Of a stretch of 64,000 nt of DNA, positions 29,060 through 38,530 are shown piece by piece. A model generated the notes under the pieces. That model ran no database searches. It saw only the letters and a list, made by a program, of their open reading frames with translations, and was not told the origin of the DNA. How positions within the stretch are numbered: position 1 is the stretch's first letter; each line of letters begins with the position of its first letter. Made by a program: the position numbers and the translations under genes. This DNA is from Kistimonas asteriae (GTDB taxonomy: Bacteria > Pseudomonadota > Gammaproteobacteria > Pseudomonadales > Endozoicomonadaceae), in NCBI RefSeq assembly GCF_018263925.1, contig NZ_JAEVHF010000017.1:58312-122311 (forward strand), read 5' to 3'.

Positions 29060-29368
29060 ATGAAAATATGTGTTGAGATTTATGCCAATCGAATGATTCT
29101 GACCTCAGACGAACACAGCATCAGCGTCAACGCCAGCGAACCATTCACCACCACACGACTGTTAGTCGGCCACTTTGAACCTGCCGTCAACTGCCTCAAG
29201 GAATGTCTGCAGCAGGCCGGTTTTACAGGTTTTTTCAAACGTGCGCCAAAATTGCATATCATTGCCCGTGAAAAAACGGAGGGTGGTCTCTCGGAAGTAG
29301 AAGAACGCTGTATGCGTGAAGTCGGCCTGGCAGCGGGCGCTCGTGATGTGGATGTCAGTACCTCGTAA
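29060..29368 (+). CDS. Small conserved protein resembling an internal segment of MreB
   Basis: 102 residues, GAGGG upstream of the ATG, 10 nt after the GST gene. Its C-terminal half (KLHIIAREKTEGGLSEVEER then REVGLAAGARDV) resembles the MreB stretch where a central strand is followed by a helix with VERRAIRESAQGAGAREV. It lacks the nucleotide-binding loops, so it cannot be a working actin homologue. I know of no function; the resemblance could be chance. Confidence 0.55.
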   Translation: MKICVEIYANRMILTSDEHSISVNASEPFTTTRLLVGHFEPAVNCLKECLQQAGFTGFFKRAPKLHIIAREKTEGGLSEVEERCMREVGLAAGARDVDVSTS

Positions 29369-29564
29369 CCCTGGCAGGAATCCAGAAGGATTTTCGCAAT
29401 ATTTACGAACTGACAGTGAATGCCCGAACCATCGCCATACAGTCTATACGCCTTGCCCGACAGGTGACAAGGGCATGTTGATGCCACCCAAAATCCGTGA
29501 TATACGACGATCCAACAATAAATCAGCCCCGGTCATTCCGGGCGTGAACAGGCAGGAGTAAACC

Positions 29565-30095
29565 GTGTCTCAATCCCTACCCTGGCTCTGGCGCATTAAG
29601 CGGTTGTATATCCGTTTCATGCTCGCCTTTCTGGGTCATGCCCTGGCTAAAGCCAGCCGATCCGATCCCATCATCAACAAGGAACTGGCACCGCTGCCAG
29701 ACAACTTCTGTTTCGCCATGCGCGTGATGCCTGCAGGACCTGCCCTGTATATGCAAAAACGTGACGGCGGCATGAAGCCTCTATCAAAAGACGCGGTCGG
29801 TAAACCGCATGTGGATATCCAGTTCAAGCACCTTGAGCATGCCTTTTCGACGCTCTCATTCCAGGAAGGCACAACCGATGCCTTCGCCAGGGAACGCATG
29901 ATTGTCGATGGCGATATCCCGGCCTCCATGCGTCTGGTGCGCTGCTTTGAACGGCTGGAGGCCATGACGTTGCCAAAACTGATCGCCCGACGGATCATGC
30001 GGCAATATCCAGCATTGACACTGGGCGAGAAATTATCAGGCGCATGCCGTATCTACCTCGGCGTGCTGGGCGGTTTTGTTATGGGGTACAAGTAA
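29565..30095 (+). CDS. SCP2-like domain protein, hypothetical
   Basis: 176 residues. The central part (about 80-145) with DIQFKHLEHAFSTLSFQEG and MIVDGDIPASMRLVRCFERLEAM matches small SCP2-like lipid-binding proteins. A basic-hydrophobic N-terminus (RIKRLYIRFMLAFLGHAL) may associate with the membrane. Its stop codon abuts the ATG of the iron-dependent alcohol dehydrogenase, so the two are co-translated and probably handle a lipid-derived alcohol or aldehyde. Start at 29565 is a GTG with GGCAGGAG upstream. Confidence 0.7.
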   Translation: MSQSLPWLWRIKRLYIRFMLAFLGHALAKASRSDPIINKELAPLPDNFCFAMRVMPAGPALYMQKRDGGMKPLSKDAVGKPHVDIQFKHLEHAFSTLSFQEGTTDAFARERMIVDGDIPASMRLVRCFERLEAMTLPKLIARRIMRQYPALTLGEKLSGACRIYLGVLGGFVMGYK

Positions 30096-31283
30096 ATGAG
30101 CAAGGGATACTCAGAATTTTTCAGTCCAGTCAAAATCATCGCAGGCCACAAGGCCCTGGAGCATGTTCCTTATGAGCTGGCCAGCTTTGGCGCCAGCCGA
30201 CCACTGATCATTACCGACGCCGGTGTCGTACAGGCCGGGCTGGTTGAACCGGTTAAGCAGGCATTGCTGGTCAGTGAAGTGCCAATTGCCGATATCTACA
30301 GCGATGTACCGCCGGATTCCTCCTCGTCGCTGGTCAGCCGGATTGCAGAGGTGTACCGCCAGACAGGGGCTGACGCCATCATTGCCATTGGTGGTGGCTC
30401 CGTCATTGACACCTCAAAGGCGGTGAATATTCTTGTTTCAGAAGGTGGGAACGACCTGCTGGCCTACAGCGGAGTCGGTGCACTGACCAAACGACTTAAG
30501 CCGTTATTTATCCTGCCGACAACCGCAGGCACCGGTTCTGAAGTCACCAAGGTCGCAGTAATCAAGGATGATGAAACCGGACGCAAGGTGCCGTTTGGTT
30601 CCGCTTTCCTGTTGCCAGATGTGGCCGTACTGGATCCGCGCATGACGCTGACCCTGCCGCCCCATATCACCGCCGCAACGGCAATGGATGCCATGACTCA
30701 CGCTGTGGAAGCCTACATTGGCACAGCGAAGAACCCGTTAAGTGACGCTTATGCCGTCGCAGCGATCAAGACGATTCGTGAAAATTTGGGTACCGTGCTG
30801 GCGTCGCCGGATAATGCAGAGGCTCGCCTGAAGCTGGCAGAAGCGGCCACCATGGCAGGCATTGCCTTCTCCAACTCCATGGTGGGCTTGGTCCATGCGA
30901 TGGGACATTCCATTGGCGCCATCACTCACCTGCCCCATGGCCTCTGCATGAGTCTGATGCTGCCTTACGTACTGGAATACAACCTGCCAACCTGTAAGGA
31001 AGCGATTGGTGAGTTGCTGTTGCCTCTGGCAGGGCCTGACATCTACAGCAATACCCCCGCAGATCAGCGCGCAGAAGCAGCCATTACCGCCATTCGCGCA
31101 CTGCGTGATGAATTGCATGGCAAAACCAACCTGCCCCGCACGCTGTCGGAAACCGGTAAAGTCGACAAATCACAGCTTGCGGATATCGCTGGTATGAGCA
31201 TTGATGACGGCGCCATGCTCTACAACCGTATTGATGCCAGTTATGAACAGGTGCTGGCGATTCTGACCAGAGCCTGGGATTAA
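30096..31283 (+). CDS. Iron-containing alcohol dehydrogenase
   Basis: 395 residues, group III metal-dependent alcohol dehydrogenase. NAD(P) binding loop GGGS at 99-102 (AIIAIGGGSVIDTSKAVN); PTTAGTGSEVTK at 141-152; metal ligands Asp198 and His202 (AMDAMTHAVEA), His267 (GLVHAMGHS) and His281 (LPHG). It interconverts alcohols and aldehydes. The ATG follows the stop of the SCP2-like gene directly. The hairpin near 31312-31339 downstream lacks a T-run. Confidence 0.93.
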   Translation: MSKGYSEFFSPVKIIAGHKALEHVPYELASFGASRPLIITDAGVVQAGLVEPVKQALLVSEVPIADIYSDVPPDSSSSLVSRIAEVYRQTGADAIIAIGGGSVIDTSKAVNILVSEGGNDLLAYSGVGALTKRLKPLFILPTTAGTGSEVTKVAVIKDDETGRKVPFGSAFLLPDVAVLDPRMTLTLPPHITAATAMDAMTHAVEAYIGTAKNPLSDAYAVAAIKTIRENLGTVLASPDNAEARLKLAEAATMAGIAFSNSMVGLVHAMGHSIGAITHLPHGLCMSLMLPYVLEYNLPTCKEAIGELLLPLAGPDIYSNTPADQRAEAAITAIRALRDELHGKTNLPRTLSETGKVDKSQLADIAGMSIDDGAMLYNRIDASYEQVLAILTRAWD

Positions 31284-31355
31284 TCCGGTCTCTATGATGC
31301 GTTAAACGGCATTGGCAGTCATCCGAGGATGGCTGCCAAGCTAACATCAGGGAAC

Positions 31356-31799
31356 TCAATGTTGATTCAGCAATACGACTGCATGCAGAACAACCACGAT
31401 AGCCGTCACCCTGCTGCGGAGCGTTAAGTATTTCCAGCTAATAACACCGGATAAGGTTTCTTTGTGAATCACTTCAAAAAATAAAACAAGGAGATATCCC
31501 AGTAACAGCAATACCAGAGCCATCTTACCCAGAAGAAACATCAGCAATAATCCAGCCCATGCCAATATGGCAACCACATTACTGACAATCAATAGTACAA
31601 CGCGATACTCTGCCTGGGGTAAGACCTGCCCCCATACAGCTCCTCCCAGAAAACTCAATATAATGGCACTGTAGGTAGCAAAAACAATGAATGGCGGCAG
31701 TCCGGGCAGTGACCAGCCGACATAATCCATCAATGCTCCCGCGACAAACGGCAGAAGCCCCAAATAAGCCAACAGCGTACTGATTTTTTGATTATTCAT
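31356..31799 (-). CDS. DUF3429 family membrane protein
   Basis: 147 residues from the ATG at 31799 (MNNQKISTLLAYLGLLPFVAGAL). Four to five hydrophobic segments; IILSFLGGAVWGQVL is the DUF3429 hallmark. Function unknown. A TTG five codons upstream is a less likely start. Confidence 0.75.
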   Translation of the reverse strand: MNNQKISTLLAYLGLLPFVAGALMDYVGWSLPGLPPFIVFATYSAIILSFLGGAVWGQVLPQAEYRVVLLIVSNVVAILAWAGLLLMFLLGKMALVLLLLGYLLVLFFEVIHKETLSGVISWKYLTLRSRVTAIVVVLHAVVLLNQH

Positions 31800-31974
31800 G
31801 CCAATGTCTATCAATGATTTAGGTTCTTGTTTTCGCTATAAAAACCATAACTATTAGGCAATTACTCACACCAACAGATCATATCTTAAATCTTCCCATA
31901 ACGCCTGTCAGCTATCACAAACAAGTAAGACAGGAAAATTGAACATCTAGTAAAATTTAAAAATAAACTTTTCT

Positions 31975-32994
31975 ATGCTTAATGTGTCAAAGCAACGCAC
32001 CCAATTACCGAAACAAGCTCACACCACAGAAATATTGGCAATATCTATGAAACCCGCACAACCTGGAGCACAGTCTCCGAGCAACAGTGTTACAGTTGCA
32101 CCAAAAGCAGATCGTCAAAATTACTCTACCAGTCCACGCATCAAGCAAACTAATCCCACCATATCACTGAAAGAATGCCTGTTAGCAATGGCCTATCCAT
32201 TTATCTGGTTAGCAGAGAAAATTACAGAGCTATGCACTTTCTGCTTCAGCTGCTGCTCGACCGAACCGGATGAAGAAAATCTTCTAGGCCCAACCATAAC
32301 ACAAAGCCCATCGAGCTCTACTGACAGCATCAACACGCTTGAAGTCGAAGAAGATCCTTACAATTTAAGCAAACAAGATATTGATCATATAAAAAGAAGC
32401 CTTGTCGATTTTGACGCCTGCCTTAGCAATCATGTCGGGTATTTTCACCAAAGTGAAGTTGAACCACTTATTGCGCAGATAAAGCGTCAGAGAATGATCC
32501 CGCTGGGAAAATCTACGCAAGCAAAACAAGCCATCATGCTATGGCATAGTATATGCGATGAAACCATTGGCTATCTTAAATGGTGTGAATCTGAAACGCT
32601 TGAACAATTACCCGATCGGTTAGTAGAGCTCATTAAAAAGTCTTCCGAGTGGGAAGAAGAGACCGCCAAACAATATATGGCTGCCACTAGCGACAAAGGA
32701 ATTAGAGTGTTTAAAGCTGCAAGCGCACAAATTCATTTTAAATCAAAAGCGAAATTCACTAAAAAGTACAATAAAAGAAGAAATGCATTCATCGGAGAAA
32801 TAACTGAACGTTATAGCAACCATCCTAATAGATTCGCCATGAACCAAGCTCTTGATAAATTGTTCAACATACTTCCTAAAGACCAAAGAGTCCTGGGGAT
32901 CAATATTTCTTCCCACACTGACACCTGGGTAAAAAATATAATCATGTACCATACCCTGGCGTTGCATGAGATATCTCCTGAGGAGTTCATATAA
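31975..32994 (+). CDS. Orphan protein with hydrophobic Cys-rich segment
   Basis: 339 residues, AT-rich, no family recognised. Residues 1-64 are Ser/Thr/Gln/Pro-rich. Residues 66-95 form a hydrophobic stretch dense in cysteine (Cys68, 87, 90, 93, 94), which could be a membrane-associating helix ending in a lipidation-type Cys cluster. Residues 125-339 are helical, charged and Lys-rich with no catalytic motif visible. No ribosome site is convincing at the ATG at 31975; an ATG at 32047 is an alternative. It is a solitary gene between DUF3429 and small genes, with base composition like the other orphans here. Confidence 0.6.
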   Translation: MLNVSKQRTQLPKQAHTTEILAISMKPAQPGAQSPSNSVTVAPKADRQNYSTSPRIKQTNPTISLKECLLAMAYPFIWLAEKITELCTFCFSCCSTEPDEENLLGPTITQSPSSSTDSINTLEVEEDPYNLSKQDIDHIKRSLVDFDACLSNHVGYFHQSEVEPLIAQIKRQRMIPLGKSTQAKQAIMLWHSICDETIGYLKWCESETLEQLPDRLVELIKKSSEWEEETAKQYMAATSDKGIRVFKAASAQIHFKSKAKFTKKYNKRRNAFIGEITERYSNHPNRFAMNQALDKLFNILPKDQRVLGINISSHTDTWVKNIIMYHTLALHEISPEEFI

Positions 32995-33194
32995 ACACCG
33001 CCTTGATATTCCTATTGAATGACAAAAAATTTCATCCTGCGAAGTGACATCTATACCGTTAAAACATCGATCACTATCTATTCGTCATACTTAATCGGCT
33101 CGACAACAACAATAAAAAATTTAAATAATGTATAACTAGAGTAGCTATAGTAATAATTACGGTTATCGCTTAACAAGCCTGATATGGACTGCTT

Positions 33195-33377
33195 ATGAAA
33201 AGGATTGCCATACTGTTTTGTATCGTGCTCTTCATTTTCTGCTCGTTGCTGATTGGCTCAGACGAATCGCATGAGATGTTAATTCAAGATATTGAAGCAT
33301 GGGCCTTCGAACAGCACCAGAAGAGCGGCAAAGGCAAGGATCAGCTAAGCATCCTTGCTTCAACGCACAAAGAGTGA
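33195..33377 (+). CDS. Possible small exported or membrane-anchored protein
   Basis: 60 codons: a basic start, a 17-residue hydrophobic segment (IAILFCIVLFIFCSLLI) and a charged tail. The signal-anchor layout is coherent but no ribosome site is visible and no family is known. It could be spurious. Confidence 0.35.
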   Translation: MKRIAILFCIVLFIFCSLLIGSDESHEMLIQDIEAWAFEQHQKSGKGKDQLSILASTHKE

Positions 33378-33443
33378 TGCCATTAATGACATACTTTGTG
33401 CGGTAATGCCGTTATCTATCTGGAATCTGGAGCCTTAAACGCT

Positions 33444-33779
33444 ATGAAGTACCACCATCTGGGAATTCCCACACAAATACCGCTCAAGGATGAAATCCAT
33501 CTCAAGCACCTTAAAATGTACGTCAGCGGCTATGGAAGAAATCCTTATGGTATTGAGTGGGTACGTTACGAAGCTGATGCACCTTATCCGGACATTGTGA
33601 AAAACCTGCCGCATATTGCCTTTGAAGTGGACGATATTCATAAAGCTATCAAAGGTAAGCATGTCATTATTCCACCCAACAGTCCCAGCCCTGGTGTCGT
33701 TGTTGCCTTTATAGAAGCTGATGGTGCCCCTATTGAATTTCTGCAGATAGACCGCTCGATTGCAGAACCTGGCATCTAA
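33444..33779 (+). CDS. VOC (glyoxalase/bleomycin resistance fold) family protein
   Basis: 111 residues from the ATG at 33444, GGAG 10 nt upstream. A single vicinal-oxygen-chelate-like unit: MKYHHLGIPT at the start, LPHIAFEVDDIHKAIKG in the middle and GAPIEFLQI at the end, containing two His and a terminal Glu that could hold a metal. Substrate unknown. Confidence 0.75.
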   Translation: MKYHHLGIPTQIPLKDEIHLKHLKMYVSGYGRNPYGIEWVRYEADAPYPDIVKNLPHIAFEVDDIHKAIKGKHVIIPPNSPSPGVVVAFIEADGAPIEFLQIDRSIAEPGI

Positions 33780-33871
33780 TGCTTGAAATGTGGACTTGAA
33801 CCCATCCTGCAACTTGCGGTCTGATAAAAAAAGACAATTTATTGATAAATACCGGACGGGATTATCCAGCA

Positions 33872-34390
33872 ATGATAAGAGGCTATTTCAGGCTATTACT
33901 GTTCTCCGTCTGCCTGCTGACAGGCATTCAGGTACCTGGTTTCATCGACCAGTACCAGAAACGCATCGACGCCCATTTCAGGGAAGCCGCGATCAACCTG
34001 AGTGGCTTCCAGGCAACGGCTGACCAGTACTTCGAAGGCAGTATGAACGCCCTGATTAACCATTATCAATCGAGCCCTGATCCTGTTTTCACACAGGATG
34101 CAAGCAGTGTCCGGCAGATTTATGATCGCTACCTGATGCTGGAAAGGGAACAGGCTGCCCTGAGCCAGCCCTGGTATCGAGTTGCCTTACATGTCGCATC
34201 CCGTTACGGCAATGCATTTTTTAACGAAACACTGTCGTCATTTTCCCACTCGATTCCTATGACCTGGCAAGCCATTAGCTGGGGAGCGGGATTTGCTTTC
34301 CTTGTCACCTTTCTCTGCGAAAGCCTCCTCATTGCCTTACTGCAACTTATCGGCTTACGACGCAAGGTTGCCATGAAACACACCGCTTAA
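33872..34390 (+). CDS. DUF2937 family membrane protein
   Basis: 172 residues from the ATG at 33872. A first hydrophobic segment (IRGYFRLLLFSVCLLTGIQVPGF), a helical periplasmic stretch (FIDQYQKRIDAHFREA), and a second hydrophobic segment near 135-160, the layout of DUF2937. Unknown function. Confidence 0.75.
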   Translation: MIRGYFRLLLFSVCLLTGIQVPGFIDQYQKRIDAHFREAAINLSGFQATADQYFEGSMNALINHYQSSPDPVFTQDASSVRQIYDRYLMLEREQAALSQPWYRVALHVASRYGNAFFNETLSSFSHSIPMTWQAISWGAGFAFLVTFLCESLLIALLQLIGLRRKVAMKHTA

Positions 34391-34480
34391 CCTGAAACAG
34401 AGTAATTCCAGTACTCAACACTTGCCTGTCACGAAGACAGGCACTTTACTTGAGCCACTTCTTTCAGTGGGTATGACACG

Positions 34481-34960
34481 ATGCGCACGATTCAACTCAT
34501 ACTGCTTTCTCTTGCTCTCTTCTCCCTGCCCACCTTGTCAGACAGTCAGCGGCCAGACTATGGACCGCCGATCAAATTGTCCGAAGCGCGTGTGGTCATG
34601 AAAGCTGCTGAAGACGTGGCCAGCGCACAGAACTGGCGTGTGGCCATTGCGATTCTGGATTCAGGCTGCAACCTGGTGCTCCTGCAAAAAATGGATAACA
34701 CGCAACTTGCCAGTCCACGCATCGCCCAGGACAAAGCGTACACAGCCTGCGCTTTTCGCATCCCCAGCGCTCAGGCACAGCAGACACTGGCTGAGGGGCA
34801 AGCCGGCCTGCGTTATCTCCAGCTTAATGGAATGACAGCCGTCGAGGGTGGCCTGCCGCTACTTCGCAGTAACCAGCTCATCGGCGCCATTGGCGTTTCC
34901 GGGGTTACCTCGCAGCAGGATGGCGTTATTGCCCTGGCGGGGGCTGAAGTCCTGCGTTAA
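34481..34960 (+). CDS. GlcG/HbpS family protein, exported
   Basis: 159 residues: signal peptide (1-21), then a GlcG/HbpS-like domain with KLSEARVVMKAAEDVASAQN, VAIAILDSGCNLVLLQKMDN and GGLPLLRSNQLIGAIGVSG. HbpS of Streptomyces binds haem; many relatives are of unknown role. The signal peptide makes periplasmic location likely. Confidence 0.85.
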   Translation: MRTIQLILLSLALFSLPTLSDSQRPDYGPPIKLSEARVVMKAAEDVASAQNWRVAIAILDSGCNLVLLQKMDNTQLASPRIAQDKAYTACAFRIPSAQAQQTLAEGQAGLRYLQLNGMTAVEGGLPLLRSNQLIGAIGVSGVTSQQDGVIALAGAEVLR

Positions 34961-34998
34961 TAAGCGGCTCCCTTTATATTCTATCAATGTGACAACGT

Positions 34999-35634
34999 AT
35001 GAATTTCTACGACAAGTACTGTCTGCCACACCTGCTCAACTGTTGTTGCGGCTGTAAAGATATCCAGGGGTTACGTGCAGACATTATTCCGGATGCAACA
35101 GGCCGCGTACTGGAAGTCGGTGCCGGGTCGGGTTTGAACTTCCCGTTTTACCGCGCTGATGCGGTAGAAAAAGTCTGGGCACTGGAACCCTCAGATGCCA
35201 TGCGATCTCTGGCGAAAAAACGTTATCAGCAGGCAACGGTAGATATTGAGTGGCTGGCACTTCCCGGTGAGGAAATCCCGCTTGAGAACGACAGCATGGA
35301 TAGTGTCGTGTTGACGTATACACTCTGCACCATACCCGACTGGTACTGCGCTCTGCAGCAGATATATCGCGTATTAAAACCGGGTGGCCAATTACTCTTC
35401 TGCGAGCATGGACGATCCCCAGAAAATCGGGTGTGCAGATGGCAGAATCGCCTGAACCCTCTCTGGAAAAAGCTGTTCGGGGGATGCCATCTGAATCGCG
35501 CCATTCCGGATCTGATCAGTGAAGGCCATCTTCACATCCAGACACTGAAAACACAGTACATGCCTTTTGTACCCAAGCCGATTGGTTTTACGTTCATGGG
35601 CAGTGCAGTGAAAAAAATGCACCACCATTATTAA
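34999..35634 (+). CDS. Class I SAM-dependent methyltransferase
   Basis: 211 residues with motif I VLEVGAGSGLNFPFY, motif II/III ALEPSDAM and the post-motif segment LKPGGQLLFCEH of the methyltransferase-11 group. The N-terminal Cys cluster (NCCCGCKDI) is unusual and resembles small METTL7-like proteins. Substrate unknown. Confidence 0.85.
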   Translation: MNFYDKYCLPHLLNCCCGCKDIQGLRADIIPDATGRVLEVGAGSGLNFPFYRADAVEKVWALEPSDAMRSLAKKRYQQATVDIEWLALPGEEIPLENDSMDSVVLTYTLCTIPDWYCALQQIYRVLKPGGQLLFCEHGRSPENRVCRWQNRLNPLWKKLFGGCHLNRAIPDLISEGHLHIQTLKTQYMPFVPKPIGFTFMGSAVKKMHHHY

Positions 35635-35718
35635 CCTACCGTTTCATCTATCCATTGACGCAGGCGCAACAAACCGCAATCCTCTCAACAACAATGATAA
35701 AGAGTATGAGTTGTCTTC

Positions 35719-36201
35719 ATGAACCAGACTCTGCCTGTGGATACTGCAGTAGACCGGAACGACGCGTGGCTCATTGCTCACACGCGGCTCATGGCCAATA
35801 GCTTTCAATCCCTCACGGGAAAAGCACTTGTCGATTGCGCCTATCCAGATCCTGTAACCGCGCTGGATACCGCAACGGCCATCATTGTCTCCCATGGCAC
35901 ACAGGCCGACCCGATCTTCAACTATGCCAATCAACAGGCGCTGCGACTGTTCGAGATGGACTGGGAAACCTTTACACGGCTCCCATCGCGCTATTCTGCC
36001 GAGGCACCAGAGCGAAGTGAGCGGGAGCGCCTGTTACGTGAAGTCTCGGAACAGGGTTTCATACAAAACTACACCGGAGTCAGGATCGCGGCATCCGGCC
36101 GCCGGTTTTATATCCGCAACGCCATTGTCTGGAACCTGCTGGATGACAAGGGCGCTTATCACGGTCAGGCCGCGACGTTTTCTGACTGGGAATACCTTTA
36201 A
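35719..36201 (+). CDS. MEKHLA domain protein
   Basis: 160 residues. The MEKHLA signature runs through the central and C-terminal part: ADPIFNYANQQALRLFEMDW, RLPSRYSAEAPERSERERLL and RFYIRNAIVWNLLDDKGAYH, ending GQAATFSDWEYL. The domain is PAS-like and found alone in bacteria and in plant HD-ZIP III factors. Function in bacteria is unknown. Convergent with mltC, 14 nt between stops. Confidence 0.85.
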   Translation: MNQTLPVDTAVDRNDAWLIAHTRLMANSFQSLTGKALVDCAYPDPVTALDTATAIIVSHGTQADPIFNYANQQALRLFEMDWETFTRLPSRYSAEAPERSERERLLREVSEQGFIQNYTGVRIAASGRRFYIRNAIVWNLLDDKGAYHGQAATFSDWEYL

Positions 36202-36215
36202 AGGACAGTCGTCAT

Positions 36216-37358
36216 CTACAGAACACCACCCTTCATAAAGTCACGCTGGGCAGTTGTCACTTTCTCCAGGTAGCGCCTTGATTCCGCCCGTGGATGACGC
36301 TTGGTCAAGGCCCAATAAACCTGGGACGGCTTCAGCTGGTTAATCTTGCTAACTGCACGCCCCCTGTCCCGGTCAAATGTAGCAAATACATTCCCTGCCC
36401 CACCGTTATAGGCAGAGATAATCGTGTACTTTCGCGACAAAGGATCGCGAATTTCCTTGAGATAATGGGTTTGCAACAAATGGATATAGGCGGCGCCTGT
36501 ATCAATATTGTTGTGTGGTTTAAACAGGTAATGCTTGGTTGGTTGATCTGACCGTTTCTTGATTCGGGTAAATACATCCTTTCCGGCGGTTTTCGGGATA
36601 ATCTGCATTAGCCCGTAAGCGTTAGAGCTACTCACCGCATAGGGGTTAAAACTGCTCTCAGTCCGGATAATGGCGTAGACCAGACTTTCATCCACCTTGT
36701 AGCGACGGGCGTACTGCCGCACCAGACTGGCATATTGATATTGCCGTTTTTGCAGATGATCCCGGGTCAGGTCAAAGTCCACGGCATACACGGTACCCCG
36801 TTTGCTCTTTTTCCTGAATAACCGATGGCTAATCAGATAATCCGCATAACGATCCGCACGCCACTGCCAGCGTATCGGCTGCTTTTCATGATCCAGCACC
36901 TGACCATACAGCACAGGCTCTCCCCCTAACGGAACGTCCCGGGTACCAAACAGGTCTACGGCCTCGGGTTCATTCGGCGTCAGGAGCGTCAGAACAATTG
37001 CGTGATGCAAATCCTTTGAGTCAAGAGTCTCGACATGCACCTTGCCCTTATCAAAATCCACAAACACCCGCGTACGGTAATTATTGGTGTATTTGACATA
37101 TTCTTTGCGTGTCGCATGCTTTTCATCACCCCAGTTCACCCGCGCCTCTTTAGCCAGCAGGCGCACCAGGGCCTCAAAACCGATGAGGTCTTTCTGGTAT
37201 TCCATACCCGCCGCAACAATCTGACCTGGCGAGCCAGCCTGCTTTAACAGCTGGTTCCTGGCATAACGGGATGCATAGTCAGAAGTTTCCTGCGCCGTGC
37301 AACTGAACAATAATGGTGTGAATAACAGTATCCCAAATAAACGGCGGGAATAATGCAT
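36216..37358 (-). CDS. mltC: Membrane-bound lytic murein transglycosylase C
   Basis: 380 residues. Lipoprotein signal with lipobox ending in Cys20 (LLFSC). A DUF3393 N-terminal domain is followed by the SLT domain with catalytic Glu234 (IIRTESSFNPYAVS) and SNAYGLMQIIPKTAG; the later YNGGAGNV is also typical. It cleaves glycan strands of peptidoglycan at the outer membrane. Confidence 0.95.
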   Translation of the reverse strand: MHYSRRLFGILLFTPLLFSCTAQETSDYASRYARNQLLKQAGSPGQIVAAGMEYQKDLIGFEALVRLLAKEARVNWGDEKHATRKEYVKYTNNYRTRVFVDFDKGKVHVETLDSKDLHHAIVLTLLTPNEPEAVDLFGTRDVPLGGEPVLYGQVLDHEKQPIRWQWRADRYADYLISHRLFRKKSKRGTVYAVDFDLTRDHLQKRQYQYASLVRQYARRYKVDESLVYAIIRTESSFNPYAVSSSNAYGLMQIIPKTAGKDVFTRIKKRSDQPTKHYLFKPHNNIDTGAAYIHLLQTHYLKEIRDPLSRKYTIISAYNGGAGNVFATFDRDRGRAVSKINQLKPSQVYWALTKRHPRAESRRYLEKVTTAQRDFMKGGVL

Positions 37359-37504
37359 GAACGGTTAACATCCCTGTAGTGCAGACTGGTGTTTCGTATA
37401 GAAGAATTGATAAATAAGCGCGCTAATCTAGCATGCCAGCCATAGTCGCTAAAATATGTGGCTGCCGTAGCGTATCCGATAACAAAAAACGAAATATCCA
37501 AAAT

Positions 37505-37534
37505 AATAAAACCTGCCAGCCAGCAGGTTTTATT
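37505..37534. terminator. Bidirectional terminator between flavin reductase gene and mltC
   Basis: Perfect 12-bp inverted repeat AATAAAACCTGC / GCAGGTTTTATT with a 6-nt loop, 26 nt beyond the flavin reductase stop. T-rich arms on both strands. Confidence 0.85.
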
Positions 37535-37560
37535 GTTAATGCGACACTAATGGCTTTCGA

Positions 37561-38310
37561 TTAGCCAGGTTGCCTGGTTACGCTTTCCCGGGGAGCATAA
37601 TCGAACACGTCAGAATGTACCCGGCTTTCATCAACCCCTGCAGCGACCAAACCGTCCAGGGTTGTATACACCATGTCCGGCGACCCACTGAGGTAGAAGT
37701 GTGCATTACCCAGCTGCTCCAGATCATCAATCACCGCGCGATATAGCTGACCATGACGCCCTGCCCAGTCATCCTCTGCTTCGGCTTCGCTGACAACAGG
37801 ATGGTAATGAAGCCCCCATTCGCTGCTCCATTGCACCGGCAGATGGGGCAGATAAAAACCGTGCGGACGTCGTACGCCCCAATAAAGTGATACAGGATGT
37901 AGATGTCCGTTCTGATGTGCAAATTCCACCATACTCTTCATCTGGGCAAACCCGGTACCGGCTGCAATCAGGACGACAGGTGCATCAGGGCAGTCACCCA
38001 GGTGGCAGTTACCATGGGGCAGGGTTACCCGAATCATCTCACCGGACGACAGGTGTTCAATCACCTGCTGGGCGCGCTCGTGCCCTGGATAGCACTGCAC
38101 ATGCAATTCCAGCTCATTGCGGTTATCACCCGGTGCCGAGGCAATGGAATAAGCACAGGGATCGCCCTCAGGCATAATCACCTGCAGGTATTGCCCCGCC
38201 TCAAACGACAATGGTTTACCATCCGCCACCACTAGGTGCACCTGGTAGATGTCTCCCGCCACCTTGTTCAGGTGTTTTACACGAAAGGCCCGTGTTCTCT
38301 GGTCAGGCAC
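37561..38310 (-). CDS. fre: NAD(P)H-flavin reductase (Fre-like)
   Basis: 249 residues, FAD/NAD reductase of the ferredoxin-NADP reductase superfamily. Flavin-binding CAYSIASAPGD replaces the usual R-x-Y-S arginine by Ala/Cys, fitting Fre enzymes that bind flavin loosely. Nucleotide binding region VVLIAAGTGFAQMKSMVEF and the C-terminal FYLSGSPDMV. It reduces free flavins. It lies near ubiD and rho, an arrangement I recall from pseudomonads. Confidence 0.9.
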   Translation of the reverse strand: MPDQRTRAFRVKHLNKVAGDIYQVHLVVADGKPLSFEAGQYLQVIMPEGDPCAYSIASAPGDNRNELELHVQCYPGHERAQQVIEHLSSGEMIRVTLPHGNCHLGDCPDAPVVLIAAGTGFAQMKSMVEFAHQNGHLHPVSLYWGVRRPHGFYLPHLPVQWSSEWGLHYHPVVSEAEAEDDWAGRHGQLYRAVIDDLEQLGNAHFYLSGSPDMVYTTLDGLVAAGVDESRVHSDVFDYAPRESVTRQPG

Positions 38311-38530
38311 GCTGCCCCCTCTGATCTATTACTGCTTTGGCGTGATAATAAGGTCGCTTACGTCAGGTATCAACGGCACAATCTATCGGGATATCCTACT
38401 TTTACTGTAAGACGTCCCCAAAAAGGCTGCCAGCCAGCTCTCTTGCCTGATCATTATTTGAATGTTGCCGTATGGCAGAAACTGTCGTTTGAACTAGGCT
38501 TTCCGACGTTGTCACTCAGAGGACACTTCC

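Noticed and set aside
31312..31339. Inverted repeat after the iron-dependent alcohol dehydrogenase as a terminator
   Set aside because: The arms are imperfect, leave only a 2-nt loop, and no T-run follows.
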